64,000 nt of DNA from Atrina japonica (GCA_030159075.1 BROG01000112.1:1077501-1141500); one strand, 5' to 3'. Positions 1-37,704 are shown, numbered from the stretch's first letter. Notes: generated from the sequence alone by a model not told the origin. Numbers and translations are program-made.

Positions 1-166
1 AATTCTTATGGAATCTTTTTAATTATTTCTATTTTTTATGATATGCATTACAAAACACATTGTAAAAAATCATTTTCGAAAGAAAACCATATAAATATTT
101 AAATGGGATTGACATCAGCACCCTAATTAAGTGTAACCGTCATCCTTAAATATACAATTTTTTGTC

Positions 167-254
167 ACTCATTTACCCGTAAAGATACATTTGGATAGGT
201 CCAAGTCATTGATTTACAGAAGAGTCCATGGAATTTCAGGGGTTAATGAGTTAA
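167..254 (+). mobile_element. ~90 bp TTAA-bounded MITE, family 1
   Basis: Reads CTCATTTACCCGTAAAGA... through GTCCAAGTCATTG, TTACAGAAGAGTCCA and CAGGGGTTAATGAGTTAA. The two ends are inverted repeats of each other, and the element recurs at least fifteen more times in the window. Non-coding. Confidence 0.7.
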
Positions 255-371
255 AAAAGCTAAAATGCAAATCTGCTGACAAAAATTCAATGTATAAATA
301 GAACAAATTTCAACTCCCTAAATAGATGTATGTTCACTTGAACATCATAACAGAAAATAAACTTTTTTTAC

Positions 372-444
372 AGACACAATTGGACTGGCCTAAGTTATTG
401 ATTTACAGAAGAGTCCATTGTTTTTCAGGGGTTGGTGAGTTTAA
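372..444 (+). mobile_element. ~90 bp MITE, family 1 (left end eroded)
   Basis: Shares the core GGCCTAAGTTATTGATTTAC, AGAAGAGTCCATTG and the CAGGGGTTGGTGAGTTTAA right end. It lies about 120 bp after the previous copy in the same orientation. Confidence 0.65.
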
Positions 445-625
445 TCCCTAGGCCTATATGTCCATAGAGAATATTTATAAATGAAAAATGCAGAAAATCA
501 TTACTTTGTCAATTGTAATAACAAACACAGTGACACCATGGTCACTAAAACTGGTCGAGACAATGGATTAACACAAAAATTATTTAGAAGCAAATCTGTA
601 TGCAATAGCCAAGTGGATTACAATA

Positions 626-803
626 CAGTGGAACCTGTCTTGAAAGACCACTCTCATGAAAGACCATTTGTCTTTTAAGGCCACATTCTGAAAACCACGT
701 GGTTAAATAATCCTTTGAATAAAACCTCTTTTGAGAGACCACCTGTCTTGAGAGATCGCATATCAGTGGCAGATGGGGTGGTCTCTCAAGACATGTTCCA
801 CTG
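626..803. mobile_element. Pogo/Tigger-like MITE, 178 bp
   Basis: Inverted termini CAGTGGAACCTGTCTTG and its complement ending CATGTTCCACTG. TA precedes the left end. The interior repeats the GAGAGACCACCTGTC theme in opposite orientations. CAGTGGAACCT termini with TA target sites are typical of pogo/Tigger-type Tc1-mariner MITEs; assignment is by terminus only. Open frames across it on both strands are not genes. Confidence 0.65.
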
Positions 804-1106
804 TGAGGAAAAATAACTTGTTTTATCAAATAATGCTCATGCCCATTCAATGATTAGTGCTGTTCATATCAGATATAAAATAGTATGTTCGCAGTTTGCT
901 AACCACACAAACAGAAGCAAGGACCCAGACAGATCTGTAAAAAATTACTTAAATTTATATCTTCTTAAAAGAATAGATATCTTAATAAATACCTCAAACA
1001 TTAAAATTCACTCCAAAAAATAATCTGCTCAGATATAGCCATTCTACTCAGCACCAGAATGAACTGAAATAATGTAAAATGTATTCAGTTTCAAAATTCT
1101 CATCTA

Positions 1107-1198
1107 CTGACCCATTTAAACCCTAAAGACTCATTTGGATTAGACTTAGTCATTGATTTACAGAAAAGTCCACTATTTTTCTGCGGTTGATGAGTTAA
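1107..1198 (+). mobile_element. ~90 bp MITE, family 1
   Basis: Core TTAGTCATTGATTTACAGAA and right end GGTTGATGAGTTAA. Left end CCCATTTAAACCCTAAAGAC is slightly diverged. Confidence 0.6.
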
Positions 1199-1725
1199 GA
1201 CTTTGTAATTGATCATGTATCAGCTTATCTGACACCCTCCAAAAACAATGAACTAAACTCAATTCAATGACACAGGCAAGTTCAATTTTGTCTTTAGGGG
1301 CGAATGTGGTGGATTTTTTTCATAATGACACCATGAGTAATAAATCCTGGTCATAGAAAATGACAAGGTTACATGAATCATTTGATTCATTGGTCAATAA
1401 ATTTTCCCTAGAGATTTAGGATCTGACAATTTGCAGAAACAGGGATTTTCCAAACCTCGTAAATTCTGGGTCCAGTGTCCAAAAAAATTGGGAAAATATA
1501 CAACATTTTAACTCAAACAGGAAAAACTTAATTTGAGACAGTTGTTTGAAAATTATTCTGTATTTTGAAATTCGAAATTGGGACGTTCTGCATATTTTCT
1601 GAGAAAATACAAGCAATTTTCCCAATGGAAATGGGTCAAGCAACTGCACTAAGAAATCCTTGAGAAATATGAAAATTACAACAAATTATCTGAAAGACAT
1701 CCAACTATTTCGCCCACCACTTTCA

Positions 1726-27783
<26,058 letters not shown>

Positions 27784-28061
27784 CTGCAAAAAATGTTAAC
27801 TGATTTAGTGCACTTGTAACGGTATATCAAGGTAAAAATGAACAACTGCAATGACGCTTTTTACAATACATATACATTGTACATGTATATATAACATTTT
27901 CAGAAGTATGTATTATTAAATCACTACACTAAGTGCGATCACCTCTAATTTCTATGGCAAATGCACACCAAACATGAACTTACTACATCTTCCATCTAGT
28001 GTTTCATGGATTACCTGAATGAGTGTTTTTTTTTTGCATCACATGCACTTTAATCACAACC

Positions 28062-28349
28062 TTGCTTGGCTGCTAGACTGAACAGATTTAAGATATTATT
28101 TTTTTTAGGCCAAGGAATTGGCCTCACATTTCTGGATATGGAAATAAAAAGTATTTTTCATATATAGTCAATTCTCGATAAACTGCCACTTTTTGTTAAT
28201 CAGAATTGCTTGGCTGATAGACTGAACAGATTTAAGATATTATTTTTTTAGGCCAAGGAATTGGCCTCACATTTCTGGATATGGAAATAAAAAGTATTTT
28301 TCATATATAGTCTATTCTTGATAAACTGACACTTTTTGTTAATCAGAAT
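28062..28349. repeat. Tandem duplication, 144 bp unit, two copies
   Basis: TTGCTTGGCTGCTAGACTGA at 28062 recurs at 28206 with few changes across the whole unit (including GGCCAAGGAATTGGCCTC). It lies upstream of the first coding exon of the BTB-ZF gene. Confidence 0.85.
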
Positions 28350-28414
28350 TTGCGGCAGTATATCGAGTTTGGTAATGAAGTGAATTTCCACATCTTGGGG
28401 AAAATAAAAGTTAT

Positions 28415-28682
28415 CAGGGTTTTCCTTAGAATACTTTTTTATTGAGTCCTAGGGACCCACAAGAACAAAAATTCTTGAGTCCTTAGTTAAATTTGTGAGT
28501 CCCAACGTCAATGAAATTCAAGAAAATATATGAAAACAAAGGCACACATTTTCAGTCTCAGGTTGAAAAAAAAAATACTAGTTTTTGTGCATCCTTTGGG
28601 ACTCACTAATATTCATGTTTTGCATCCTGAAAAGATATTATGCATCAGGGATGCAGAAATCATGTGTAAGGAAAAAACCCCG
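28415..28682. mobile_element. Short hAT-like MITE with CAGGGTTTTCC ends
   Basis: CAGGGTTTTCCTTAG at the left and GTAAGGAAAAAACCCCG at the right are imperfect inverted repeats. Terminal CAGGG is shared with the 29903-30957 element. Confidence 0.5.
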
Positions 28683-28727
28683 AGTTACTGTTCTTTGATA
28701 TCATAGATATATCTTAAATGGATAGAA

Positions 28728-29008
28728 TTTTTGTTTTGTTTGTTTTATTGTTGTTTAACGTCCCACTCAAGAATATTTCACTCATATGGAGACGTCACCA
28801 AATGCCGGTGAAGGGCTTCAAATTTTGGCCTATGCTCGGCACTTACGGCCATTGAGCAGTGAGGGTTCTTTAACGTGCCGACACCTACTGTGACATGGGA
28901 CCATGGTTTTTACTGTCTCATCCGACAGACAGGAAACCAACCTGCCGCCGACTGGACTCGAACTCACGATCAAGAGTCAAGCGTGCTACCGACTGAGCCA
29001 GGCCGGCT
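28728..29008 (-). mobile_element. tRNA-derived SINE, full length, 15-bp TSD
   Basis: Same family as 9969-10253. Head GAGCCGGCCTGGCTCAGTCGG on the minus strand, tail of CAAAC-type repeats at the left. CTTAAATGGATAGAA (28713-28727) recurs as CTTAAATGAATAGAA (29009-29023). Confidence 0.9.
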
Positions 29009-29358
29009 CTTAAATGAATAGAAAACAGATCAACAGTTCATATGAAGTAATTATCTTGGTTATTTCCTTCTTCAATTACTGTATGTGTACTTATTTTAGC
29101 GGTACTCTAATAAGAGCACTTTTGGCACTCAAGTCATCGCAATAATTCAAGGGCAGCACTAAAATTTCTCTGTCCTGTCATTCTGTATACACGACAAAGC
29201 TATTAATGAAATTAACTGCGCAAATTAAAGATTGCGCTAATAAATCTATACCCCCCCCCCCCCCAAGAGTGCTAAAATATGAGTGCATTAATTTAAATAC
29301 ACATACAGTACTTGGTCTTATTATTGCTACCTGGCGTTTCACCTGTGATCTATAGTGA

Positions 29359-29524
29359 CCAATTCACCTATCGCCAAATGCCTGACACGGCACCTTTTGG
29401 CAAACTTTTCCATTATGAAGTCACAATCAAATGGCACGTCAAACATGTGATTATGACGTCACAATCTAATGACGTAAAAAACGCAGAGAGCCATGTGTCA
29501 GACATTTGGCCATAGGTCAATTAG
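29359..29524. mobile_element. Foldback MITE, 166 bp
   Basis: 30-nt arms (29359-29388 and 29495-29524) read CCAATTCACCTATCGCCAAA and its near complement. The centre contains ATGACGTCAC and a second TGACGT. The open frame 29312-29515 crosses it and is not a gene. Confidence 0.65.
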
Positions 29525-29861
29525 CCGCTTCACTGACCATGATCGCTTATGGTGGTAAAAGGAGATAACTGGCATTTTAAAATGGACATTTGTTGGAAAG
29601 ATAGAGTGGTGGACGACAAAAATGAATTTGGAGTTATAAAGAGAATTTTATATAGCCAGAAAATTCATCCTTATGTGACATTATTGCAAAAATGAATCAA
29701 GAGGTGGTAATTAACTGTCATCATTCAGACATTGTCTACAATTGTTCCCTTCAATCCTATAAGTTTTAAAACTATATCTTTAGCAAAGATGTAGTCTTTT
29801 CAAGTGATTAATTATTATTTACATCTATATAAATTTAATGAAAGTACCATACATTCTAGTG

Positions 29862-29864
<3 letters not shown>

Positions 29865-29900
<36 letters not shown>
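29865..29900. repeat. (TA)n microsatellite
   Basis: A pure TA tract which continues as TATACATATA on the far side of the next element, at 30958-30998. Confidence 0.85.
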
Positions 29901-29902
<2 letters not shown>

Positions 29903-29905
<3 letters not shown>

Positions 29906-30957
29906 GGTTTTCCCTGACGCAAAATTTCTGCGTATTTACGCGTAAAAATCCTAAATGACGTCTAAAATAAGATTTATTGCGTCCTAGTGGACGCGTTAAA
30001 TACTTGATGTCTTTCGAGATTGTTTGGGTAAATAAACCAAGCATGCGACCAATTTCTACAAGTTTGCTTCTTTTTTATGTCCATTTCTTATGTTCTAGTG
30101 CAATTCCACAAGAAAACCGATTCCAGAGAAACTGAATTCATCATATTTTTAATTTTTATCAATAATAAAAACAGGAAATTCTTTTTACCTCTAATATAGA
30201 TCTAGAATCAACAAGACAACATCGTTCATCACTTTATGGGTACTACCGGAAGTATAAATTAAAGAAGGGATACCAAACCTGACTTTCATTTGAATTATGG
30301 AAATTAAAATGATTTATTTACACAAATGTTTATGTAAATCTTACATATGATAAAGTACTTTAACACTTAAAATGGATAAAATAGATATTATTTTAAAATA
30401 AATAAATTTGAGGCATCAATTAGTAGGCTACATGTATTTAGCAACTTTCTCATCAGAGTGCAGACTTAACTGACTCTTCTTGATTAAACCCCTCTCTCTC
30501 TCTCTCAGTTTTGCATCTATATTTCTAAAAACATGTAACTGTATTACAGTTTATAGATTTTTAATATAAATTTTCCATATGATTCCAAACGTGTTAAATC
30601 AACTATATTTATATTTTATATTTCTTATAAACCTTTAATCTATAGTACATGTATGTATACAATAATTATATATTGAATTAAGGGAACTCTGAGGGTTCAA
30701 GAACAAACCAGGAAATTACGATGGTGTTATAGTAACGTATAAAAATGGCGCTGATGTTTTGTTTCACATATGAGTGCGGGAAAATAACTCACTGTCCCGA
30801 CATGATTAAGTTATGATCAGAAAATAAATGCTCCACATGTACTCTTGATATTTTCTGGTCGAATTGAAGTGAACTCCTAAATTACCAAATGGACTCCTAA
30901 CTTTGTAGTTGTGGGAGTCCATGGACTCCTCATTTGAAATTCCCAGGGAAAACCCTG
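29903..30957. mobile_element. 1055 bp hAT-like element in a TA tract
   Basis: Both ends are CAGGGTTTTCCCTG in inverted orientation, and each end is itself a palindrome. TA/CA simple sequence lies on both sides. No transposase frame. Includes a CT tract near 30490. Confidence 0.6.
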
Positions 30958-30998
30958 TATACATATATATATATACATATACATATACATACATACAT

Positions 30999-32164
30999 AG
31001 TCTAATGCCGATTATCCGGACTGAATGGGAGACACATAATAAAGTCCGGAAAATCGGTCATCCAGATGATCGATCATATAGTTGAAGTCTGTACATCCAA
31101 AATTTAGATAGTGTTAAGTCGGTCATTCTCTGTGATCATGTCACTGAAGAAACATCAATGTTTTCACGGGCATGTTGTTATTTTAATTAGTTGATGAGTA
31201 ATAAAAGTAAATGCAGCAATTTATAAAGCCTCTGCTGGTAAAATATAGACCTAACATACATGTGTGTATGTACGATTTCACTTCATATTAAATTGCATGA
31301 CTGAAATCACGTGTAGATCTAGATCCTTATGTAGCCTACTTCATGTCATTAATTTTACACCTACAGATGTTCTTCCCTTAATAGGAAATGGAAAATCATG
31401 CAAGTGCTAGCCCACTGAAATTATCTTTAGTCGTAAAAGTCACTGTGATTTGAAGAAATCTGACACTTTGGTCTGTTGCAAACTCCTTCAAGTCTTGACC
31501 TAGATTTCCATAGCATGAGGCCCGATAGGGGGCCCCTACATCGCTTTAATCATAATCAAATTCCTTGTTGAAGCTATTATTTTTTCTAGCCGTCAATGTC
31601 TTAATTTTGTACTTGACATATCAATTTTAAACGATTTACACAGGTAAAAAAAATTAATTTTACATGTCTTGGTAGTGTCATTATTGTGAAATAATTTTTA
31701 CATGTCCTCCCGTATCTCACCCCCGATGTTTGCCAACTTGTGGACAGTCGGTAACACATGCTTCGCTTGTGTTTACCCATAGGACTAATAAACTTGAAAA
31801 CAAAATAAAGAGTGAAACTGATATTGTATATCGGTAAGAAATATTTATTTATTTGAAATGTCATTGAAGTTTTAGTTTTAATGATTGAATCTTCTTTACG
31901 GACGCTTGTTACGACACTTGCGACCGTCAATGTTGAAGTAGCCTATTAATATGTAGGCTGTTTTTAAAGGTCTCAGTTTTATCTCAGATACCCTACAAAG
32001 GCTTAACAACTCAATTATTTAAAACAATAAACAGAATGACTGGTATTCTGATGCTATTTCAATACTTACAAGATATTTTGTGAAATTTTTACCTTTGTAA
32101 AAATATTGGGGGACATGGCATTTGTACGTACGAGCGAAAAATCCGGATAATCGGCGTTAGACTG
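30999..32164. mobile_element. 1.17 kb pogo/Tigger-like element
   Basis: Left AGTCTAATGCCGATTATCC and right GGATAATCGGCGTTAGACTG are inverted; TA follows the right end and the left end is slightly eroded. CGATTATCCGGA termini are typical of Tigger/pogo elements. No transposase frame is preserved. Confidence 0.72.
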
Positions 32165-33445
32165 TATATGGATTTATAAATCTAAAAGATCAAGTAAGCA
32201 CAGTGTTTTTGAAATCTGCCGGTCTTACTGGCAAAACCGGTAAATTTGACAAAAGTCTGGTGAAATTTGTCAAATTATGGATCCAAACAACCGGTCAATG
32301 TTTGCGTCAGCAAATCCGGATTTTGTTACTTCTGTGCATGTGAGGTTGTAAAACATGGTGACCTTGTGGCCTATCAAGTTTTCTGCTGATTTCTGTGGAA
32401 ACGCTGGGTAAAACCAGATGATTTTAAAAATTCAGCGCTTAAAATAAATTGGTCCCCAGCTCGGCAGATGCGACCACTTTGCTGTCTGGGCAACCAGAAG
32501 TTGATCAAAGTCTGACAAAGACAAGTAGTTACTGGCCCAAAATAAAATGTTTGGGGGAGTGCCCTATCATCTAAATTCATGTCACGGCCATCATTTATTT
32601 TAGACAAGACATAATCCTCTTTTTGGTGTTAATATTAAAGTTGCATCTTATCCACGTGCAGAAATTATTACGTCTGATCATGTGAGAACCATGTGATTAA
32701 ACATTGACCTGTCATGGCTGATGGCGAGTATCACATACTCCTTGTGAGGTTTAAAAATAAAAGTTGTTCATTCCCCAGAAAACTTAAGATGTGTTTACTC
32801 AAAAGAGCTTGTAAATGGATAGAATAAACTTCAATGCAGCTAGCAGTGGCAGGATTCCTGCTAATTAAAACACATTTAAGTCAAGTGAAGTAGATCTAAT
32901 TGATATTTATTTGCCTTCAACATTTTTGAACTGTAATTGTTAACAGGTTAAACAGGGGATGTTCTACCCAATGTTTTTATTTTCAACTGAATTTACATTT
33001 GACCAATTGACATTCATTTGTTATATCCTTTTTAATGTGCATTAAAATAGTTGTTTATAACTGACTTAGTGTTTGTTTTTCATCGGTGTAGAAATATTAA
33101 ATTGCTGGTCCTCTTTTGTGTTTTTATTTAAATATCAGACATCAGCGATAAAAATAGATGGTTAAAACAACTGCTAAACTGCTGTGAAAAATGTTGCAGC
33201 ATCTTGCCATGAAGAAAGTATATGGGAGGACTTCTGCCCGATTTTATACCCCCCCCCCAAAAAAAAATCAGGGCAAAATGTTCGGCCTACTTTACACAGG
33301 ACAAACAGAAATATTGAATTTGAAGTCTGTCACATTTTTAACAGCTACCAAGTAAGATTTCTATCGTAGAAATGTGACCCCGTGCATTTCTACGCGGGTC
33401 AATTTTTTCACGTTAAAACCTCATGGACATGGCTTGCAAAGAAGT
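32165..33445. other. Stretch with nothing convincing
   Basis: Moderately AT-rich, no domain-like frame. A poly-C/poly-A junction at about 33249-33268 sits inside a diverged copy of the GGCC...GGCC foldback family. Confidence 0.45.
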
Positions 33446-33609
33446 CCGCAAGAAGCGCAATCCAACTGCCAGATAAGAACAAATGCCAAGAATGCATATG
33501 TGATGTACGTCTTATTGCACTATTGGCAACCGCAAGAAGCGCAATCCAACTGCCAGATAAGAACAAATGCCAAGAATGCATATGTGATGTACGTCTTATA
33601 TATTGGCAA
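33446..33609. repeat. Tandem duplication, 84 bp unit, two near-identical copies
   Basis: CCGCAAGAAGCGCAATCCAA at 33446 recurs at 33530. The copies are almost identical up to a small deletion near the end of the second, indicating a recent duplication. The unit is a multiple of three and keeps frames open, but no protein family is recognised. Confidence 0.85.
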
Positions 33610-34208
33610 CGGGGGCGTTTTTAAAAGCCTGTTGACTAGCTTTGGGACTTTTATAACCTGTGTTTTGTAAAATTGCTTTTGTCTCCCAATTAAAAATTCA
33701 CTTCCGGCAAGAGGCCACAAATCCCTCACGTGATATTGATAGATAATACAAAGGATGACATATCATTCTTAATAATATTGTAACTAAAGAGTGCACTAAA
33801 TTGCCGACTACACCTTGTATAGTAGAATCACCTTGAATAATCTTCAAAAATGTGTTAAATTCGATATTTTTGGCGCTGATTTTCCCTTTGTTCTGGCGGC
33901 CATTTGCAAAGCGTTGATCTGAATACAAAACCGGAAACGGACAAGACTGTATTATACCGGAAATCACCGACAAAACTTGAAAAACATTAATCCATCAATC
34001 CAGTTGTTACATTCTAATCATAATTTGCATAATTGCCAACAGAATTATTATATTTTAAAGACTTTTTTATATAAAATTTTTTTTTTTCTATCTGACACAC
34101 ACTATCTTTATTAGCTAAAAAAAACCCTTTATTATACTTATTTAAAAATTGCATCCCCAATTAAGACACAAAGAGGTTAAAAAGAGCTATACTGTCCAAG
34201 ATGCTTAC

Positions 34209-34304
34209 TGAACCCATTTACCCCTAAAGACATACATGGACTTGTCCAAGGCATAGATATACAGAAGAGTCCATATATTGTTTTTCAGGGGTTGATGCAT
34301 TAAA
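34209..34304 (+). mobile_element. ~90 bp MITE, family 1
   Basis: ACCCATTTACCCCTAAAGAC left end and CAGGGGTTGATGCATTAA right end. Confidence 0.62.
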
Positions 34305-35139
34305 AATATAAAACCCATGCAGATAAAATTTCAAAGTACTAGCTTTTTAAGATACTGTAGAATCAGAAATTTTTGTTGTGGTTTTAATTTTGTTTATTTC
34401 GTTGTTTTCAGTTATCAACAAAATTTAAACCATGATGAAATATTTGAATACATAATACTTTGTAATAACAATTTAATAGGTTCCTTTACAAACAAGTTTA
34501 GGTATTTCAGTGAAATTTAATGTCTATGAAATTGTTCTTGTTTTTAAAACAACGAAATTACAACCCCACAACAAATGAACAAAAAGAAAAAATGTTTCAA
34601 AAATATTAAAAGTGGTGTGTGTACATTGTATGTGTTTTTTTCAGCATTTTTTTAATACCATATCATCATTACCGTTTTATCAGTAACATCAACATGAAAT
34701 ACATCTGGTACATTATATACAGCTACATAGTAATTATGAACCATGCAGAGCTTGAATTTAACATTTTTCCCTTGAGTGTCCTACAGGTCCGGTGGCATAA
34801 AAAATTTACTGACCCCATCAAACTTCTACTGGCCGACAAATAATTAACTGAAAAGAAATAATTTTATGATATATTTAGATAAAAAATAACCAGCCTTACT
34901 GTATAACTTGACGTTGGGACAAGACAGAATATTTTCAGTTTGTAATAAAGATAATTTGTAAGATTTAACGTATATAGAAAAGGGCACTTACACTCTATCT
35001 TTATTCAATATTTCTTTCAGTGCTGGACAATGGGGCCAGTACAGATGAGAAATCTACTGGTCCATCCTATTATTTACTGGCCACAGGCTGGTGGACCAGT
35101 GCTAATTTCGAGCCCTGTGAACCATCACATCCTAGTTTT

Positions 35140-35141
<2 letters not shown>

Positions 35142-35206
<65 letters not shown>
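35142..35206. repeat. (TA)n microsatellite
   Basis: A 65 bp TA tract with one phase shift. Confidence 0.9.
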
Positions 35207-35208
<2 letters not shown>

Positions 35209-35250
35209 CACTCATATTTCAGTATTTTCATTTTTGTTGAAGGATATTAT

Positions 35251-35336
35251 TTAACTCATTTATATCTCTAAAGACACATTTGGACTGGTCTAAGTCATCA
35301 GAAGAGTCCATTGTTTTTCAGGGATTGATGAGTTAA
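35251..35336 (+). mobile_element. ~90 bp MITE, family 1, complete
   Basis: TTAACTCATTTATATCTCTA at the left and CAGGGATTGATGAGTTAA at the right, lying directly after the TA tract. Confidence 0.68.
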
Positions 35337-35352
35337 CAATAAAAACTGGTTC

Positions 35353-36070
35353 AAGAATTTAGCTGGTATTCAATATTCAAGCTCAACTATAACCTACTTG
35401 GAATTTTGATTGGTTGTATTGTTGTTTAACGTCCCTTTCAAGAATCTTCCACTCATATGGAGACATCACCAAATGCCAGTGAAGGGCTTCAAATATTAGC
35501 CTATGCTCGGCACTTAAGGTCATTCATGAGCAGTGCATGAGGGTTCTTTTAAATGTGTCGATACCTACTGTGACACGGGACCTTGGATTTTACTGTCTCA
35601 TCCGAAGGACTAGAATCTGACCTAGCTGTTACCAGCTGGACTTGGAACTGACAACATCATGATCAAGAGTCGAGTGCGCTACCATTTTTACTGAGCCAGA
35701 CCGGCTCACTTTTTAGGACTAAGAAATGACAACCTACAAATTTTATGTTATAACTGGACATTTTTGTGTATTATAATAATGCATACAGATGTAAAATGAG
35801 CTAGGATGAAAAATATCATTCATCCTGAAAAAACTTTCAAAATATTCAAAAATAATTCTCAAATTAACCATACTCAAATGTATTTTCCATTTTTGGGGGT
35901 AAAATCATGAATTTCATCCAATGCTTTTTATGTGAATGGAAAAATATAGTAATGTGTTTCTTATTCAGTCACAAAAGGAAGTCATACAAACAACTATACA
36001 GTCAAAATAATACATGTAAAATAAAAGTTGAGATTCGGTATTCAGTAAATTAGGTGACTTCGGGCCCTGG
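35353..36070. mobile_element. MITE, family 3, interrupted by a SINE
   Basis: The left end (CAATATTCAAGCTCAAC) and right end (AGTAAATTAGGTGACTTC, GGGCCCTGG) are inverted. The interior GTTATAACTGGACATTTTTG matches the copy at 42211-42587. The SINE at 35412-35706 splits it. It is directly followed by a reversed family 1 MITE. Confidence 0.6.
35412..35706 (-). mobile_element. tRNA-derived SINE, degenerate
   Basis: Same family as 9969-10253 with more changes (for example a small insertion next to the A-box region). Tail-end GTTGTTTAACGTCCC is at the left, head GAGCCGGTCTGGCTCAG at the right on the minus strand. No clear target duplication. Confidence 0.75.
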
Positions 36071-36073
36071 ATA

Positions 36074-36160
36074 CTAACTCATGTTCCCCTGAAATGCAAT
36101 GGATTCTACTTAAAATCCATTATGTAGGTCAGTCCAAGTGTGTCTTTAGAGGTGAACACG
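36074..36160 (-). mobile_element. ~90 bp MITE, family 1, reversed
   Basis: AACTCATGTTCCCCTGAAAT at the left and GTGTCTTTAGAGGTGAACAC at the right, i.e. the family 1 sequence on the minus strand. Confidence 0.62.
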
Positions 36161-36346
36161 ATCATCCAAGATGTAGATGAAATGATATAACTTTTGGTTA
36201 TGAACAAATTCATACATTTGGTTTTATAACAAATTATAATTCATTTGCAGGGTTATAAAATGTGTCCAATACAGTGAATGGCCAAACTATATATTTGTTA
36301 TTTTAGGATTTTGTAAATTGAATTATAATAATAATACAGTCAAACT

Positions 36347-36413
36347 TGCATTAAAGTTCACCTCTGTATAAAGGGCACCTTTATAGAGTGGCCTTAATAA
36401 ACAAGTTTGACTG
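36347..36413. mobile_element. 67 bp pogo/Tigger-like micro-MITE
   Basis: CAGTCAAACTTGCATTAA at the left and TTAATAAACAAGTTTGACTG at the right, with TA on both sides (36345-36346, 36414-36415). It is almost entirely terminal repeat. Confidence 0.7.
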
Positions 36414-36462
36414 TACTACTTACAAGTCATTTCATAACACAATAAAAGGGAAATGCTATTTG

Positions 36463-36490
36463 TTTATATATATATATATATAACTATAAC

Positions 36491-36547
<57 letters not shown>

Positions 36548-36585
36548 TATATATATTTATATATATATATGAAACAGTTATAGTT
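36463..36585. repeat. (TA)n tract inside a perfect inverted repeat
   Basis: AACTATAACTATTTCATATA near 36481 is complementary to TATATGAAACAGTTATAGTT near 36569, with TA repeats between, forming a long AT hairpin. Confidence 0.75.
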
Positions 36586-36689
36586 ATCAAAAGGAAATTT
36601 TGATGTTTTAACTTATCTGAAACAAAGAGAAGCTGTGTTCTCTGTCAAACACAAATTGACAATGTTCAAAATTAGCTTGAAATTTGATT

Positions 36690-36870
36690 TTTTGTTTTAC
36701 GCCATACTCAACAATCTTTCAGTCATATGATGGCGTCCAGTTTTTATTGGTGGAGGAGAAACCCCGGTTACCCGGGTAAAGACCACCGACCTTCCGCAAG
36801 AAAACTGGCAAACTTTCCCACTCAATTCGAAATGACCCTAGCGGGATTCGAACCAGAGGTGAGAGGTAGC
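36690..36870 (-). mobile_element. tRNA-related SINE-like repeat
   Basis: TTTTACGCCATACTCAACAA, CAGTCATATGATGGCG and a GGGATTCGAACC box at the right end resemble a widespread molluscan SINE-type repeat, with its tRNA-like B-box on the minus strand. The 133-codon frame across it is not considered a gene. Confidence 0.5.
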
Positions 36871-37163
36871 TTGAAACTCACAAAAATTGAATTAAATTCC
36901 AAAACTGCAAGTATGGAATGTTGGTACACAATAAAATTATCCAGTGGGTTAATTTACAATTCAACTCTGTCTTATTCTGTGATAGTGTACACATCCCCCT
37001 TATTTTCTGATTGTTTATTGTTTGATTTCCTGGTTGTACAATGTATATCATTAATATTTTTATTCCATCAAAATAACAGTAAAAAAAGCTGTGGTTGCAC
37101 AAAAAAGTTATTGAAGTTTATAATTTAATAGCTTGTGGGTTGTTCATTTTAGCCAGTGGATTT

Positions 37164-37252
37164 AACCCTTTCACCCCTGAGTTTCAGACTGGTACATTCT
37201 TTTCTATTGTCTAAGACCAGTTTAATGTGGTCTGTAGGGATAAAAGGATGAA
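37164..37252. mobile_element. TTAACCC MITE, family 2
   Basis: TTAACCCTTTCACCCCTGAG at the left and GTAGGGATAAAAGGATGAA at the right are imperfect inverted repeats; the internal TTGTCTAAGACCAGTTTA is shared with the other copies. Confidence 0.6.
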
Positions 37253-37704
37253 TTTTCTCATTATTTTTTATGTTTGCTTTGTTTTATTATCATTATCAAT
37301 TTAATTAGATATTTTTACATACTGTATGGAAACTGAAATACTGTACGCCTACTTACTTTAGGGGTATTCTAATATTAATGCCTTTTGCGCTCATTGAGCT
37401 AATTCAAGAGCAGCGCTAAAATTATTTCTCCATCCTGTCATTCTTTTTATTTGACAAATCCGGTAATAAAATTAATTGCTCGAAATCAAAATTGCGCTAA
37501 TAAGTCTATCCCCCCTGAGAGCGCTAAAATATGAGTGCGCTAATTTAAATACATATACAGTATTAGAAATGATAAATGATGTTTTGTCTGACAGTTTTGC
37601 ATTTGAATTTAAATTTTATACAAACCAGCTGGCATTTAATTACATATTTACTTATTGAACACAAATTTGACATAAATTTTTAACTTTTTTTAGAGTATAT
37701 TGGT

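Noticed and set aside
584..850. 88-codon minus-strand frame
   Set aside because: Lies across a pogo-like MITE; the LSRQV motifs are its repeated GACCACCTGTC segments.
31601..31930. Transposase remnant in the Tigger-like element
   Set aside because: The 109-codon minus-strand frame shows no DDE-type motifs or resemblance to pogo transposases that I could see.
36727..37128. 133-codon plus-strand frame
   Set aside because: Starts inside a SINE-like repeat and runs into AT-rich sequence; no family resemblance.
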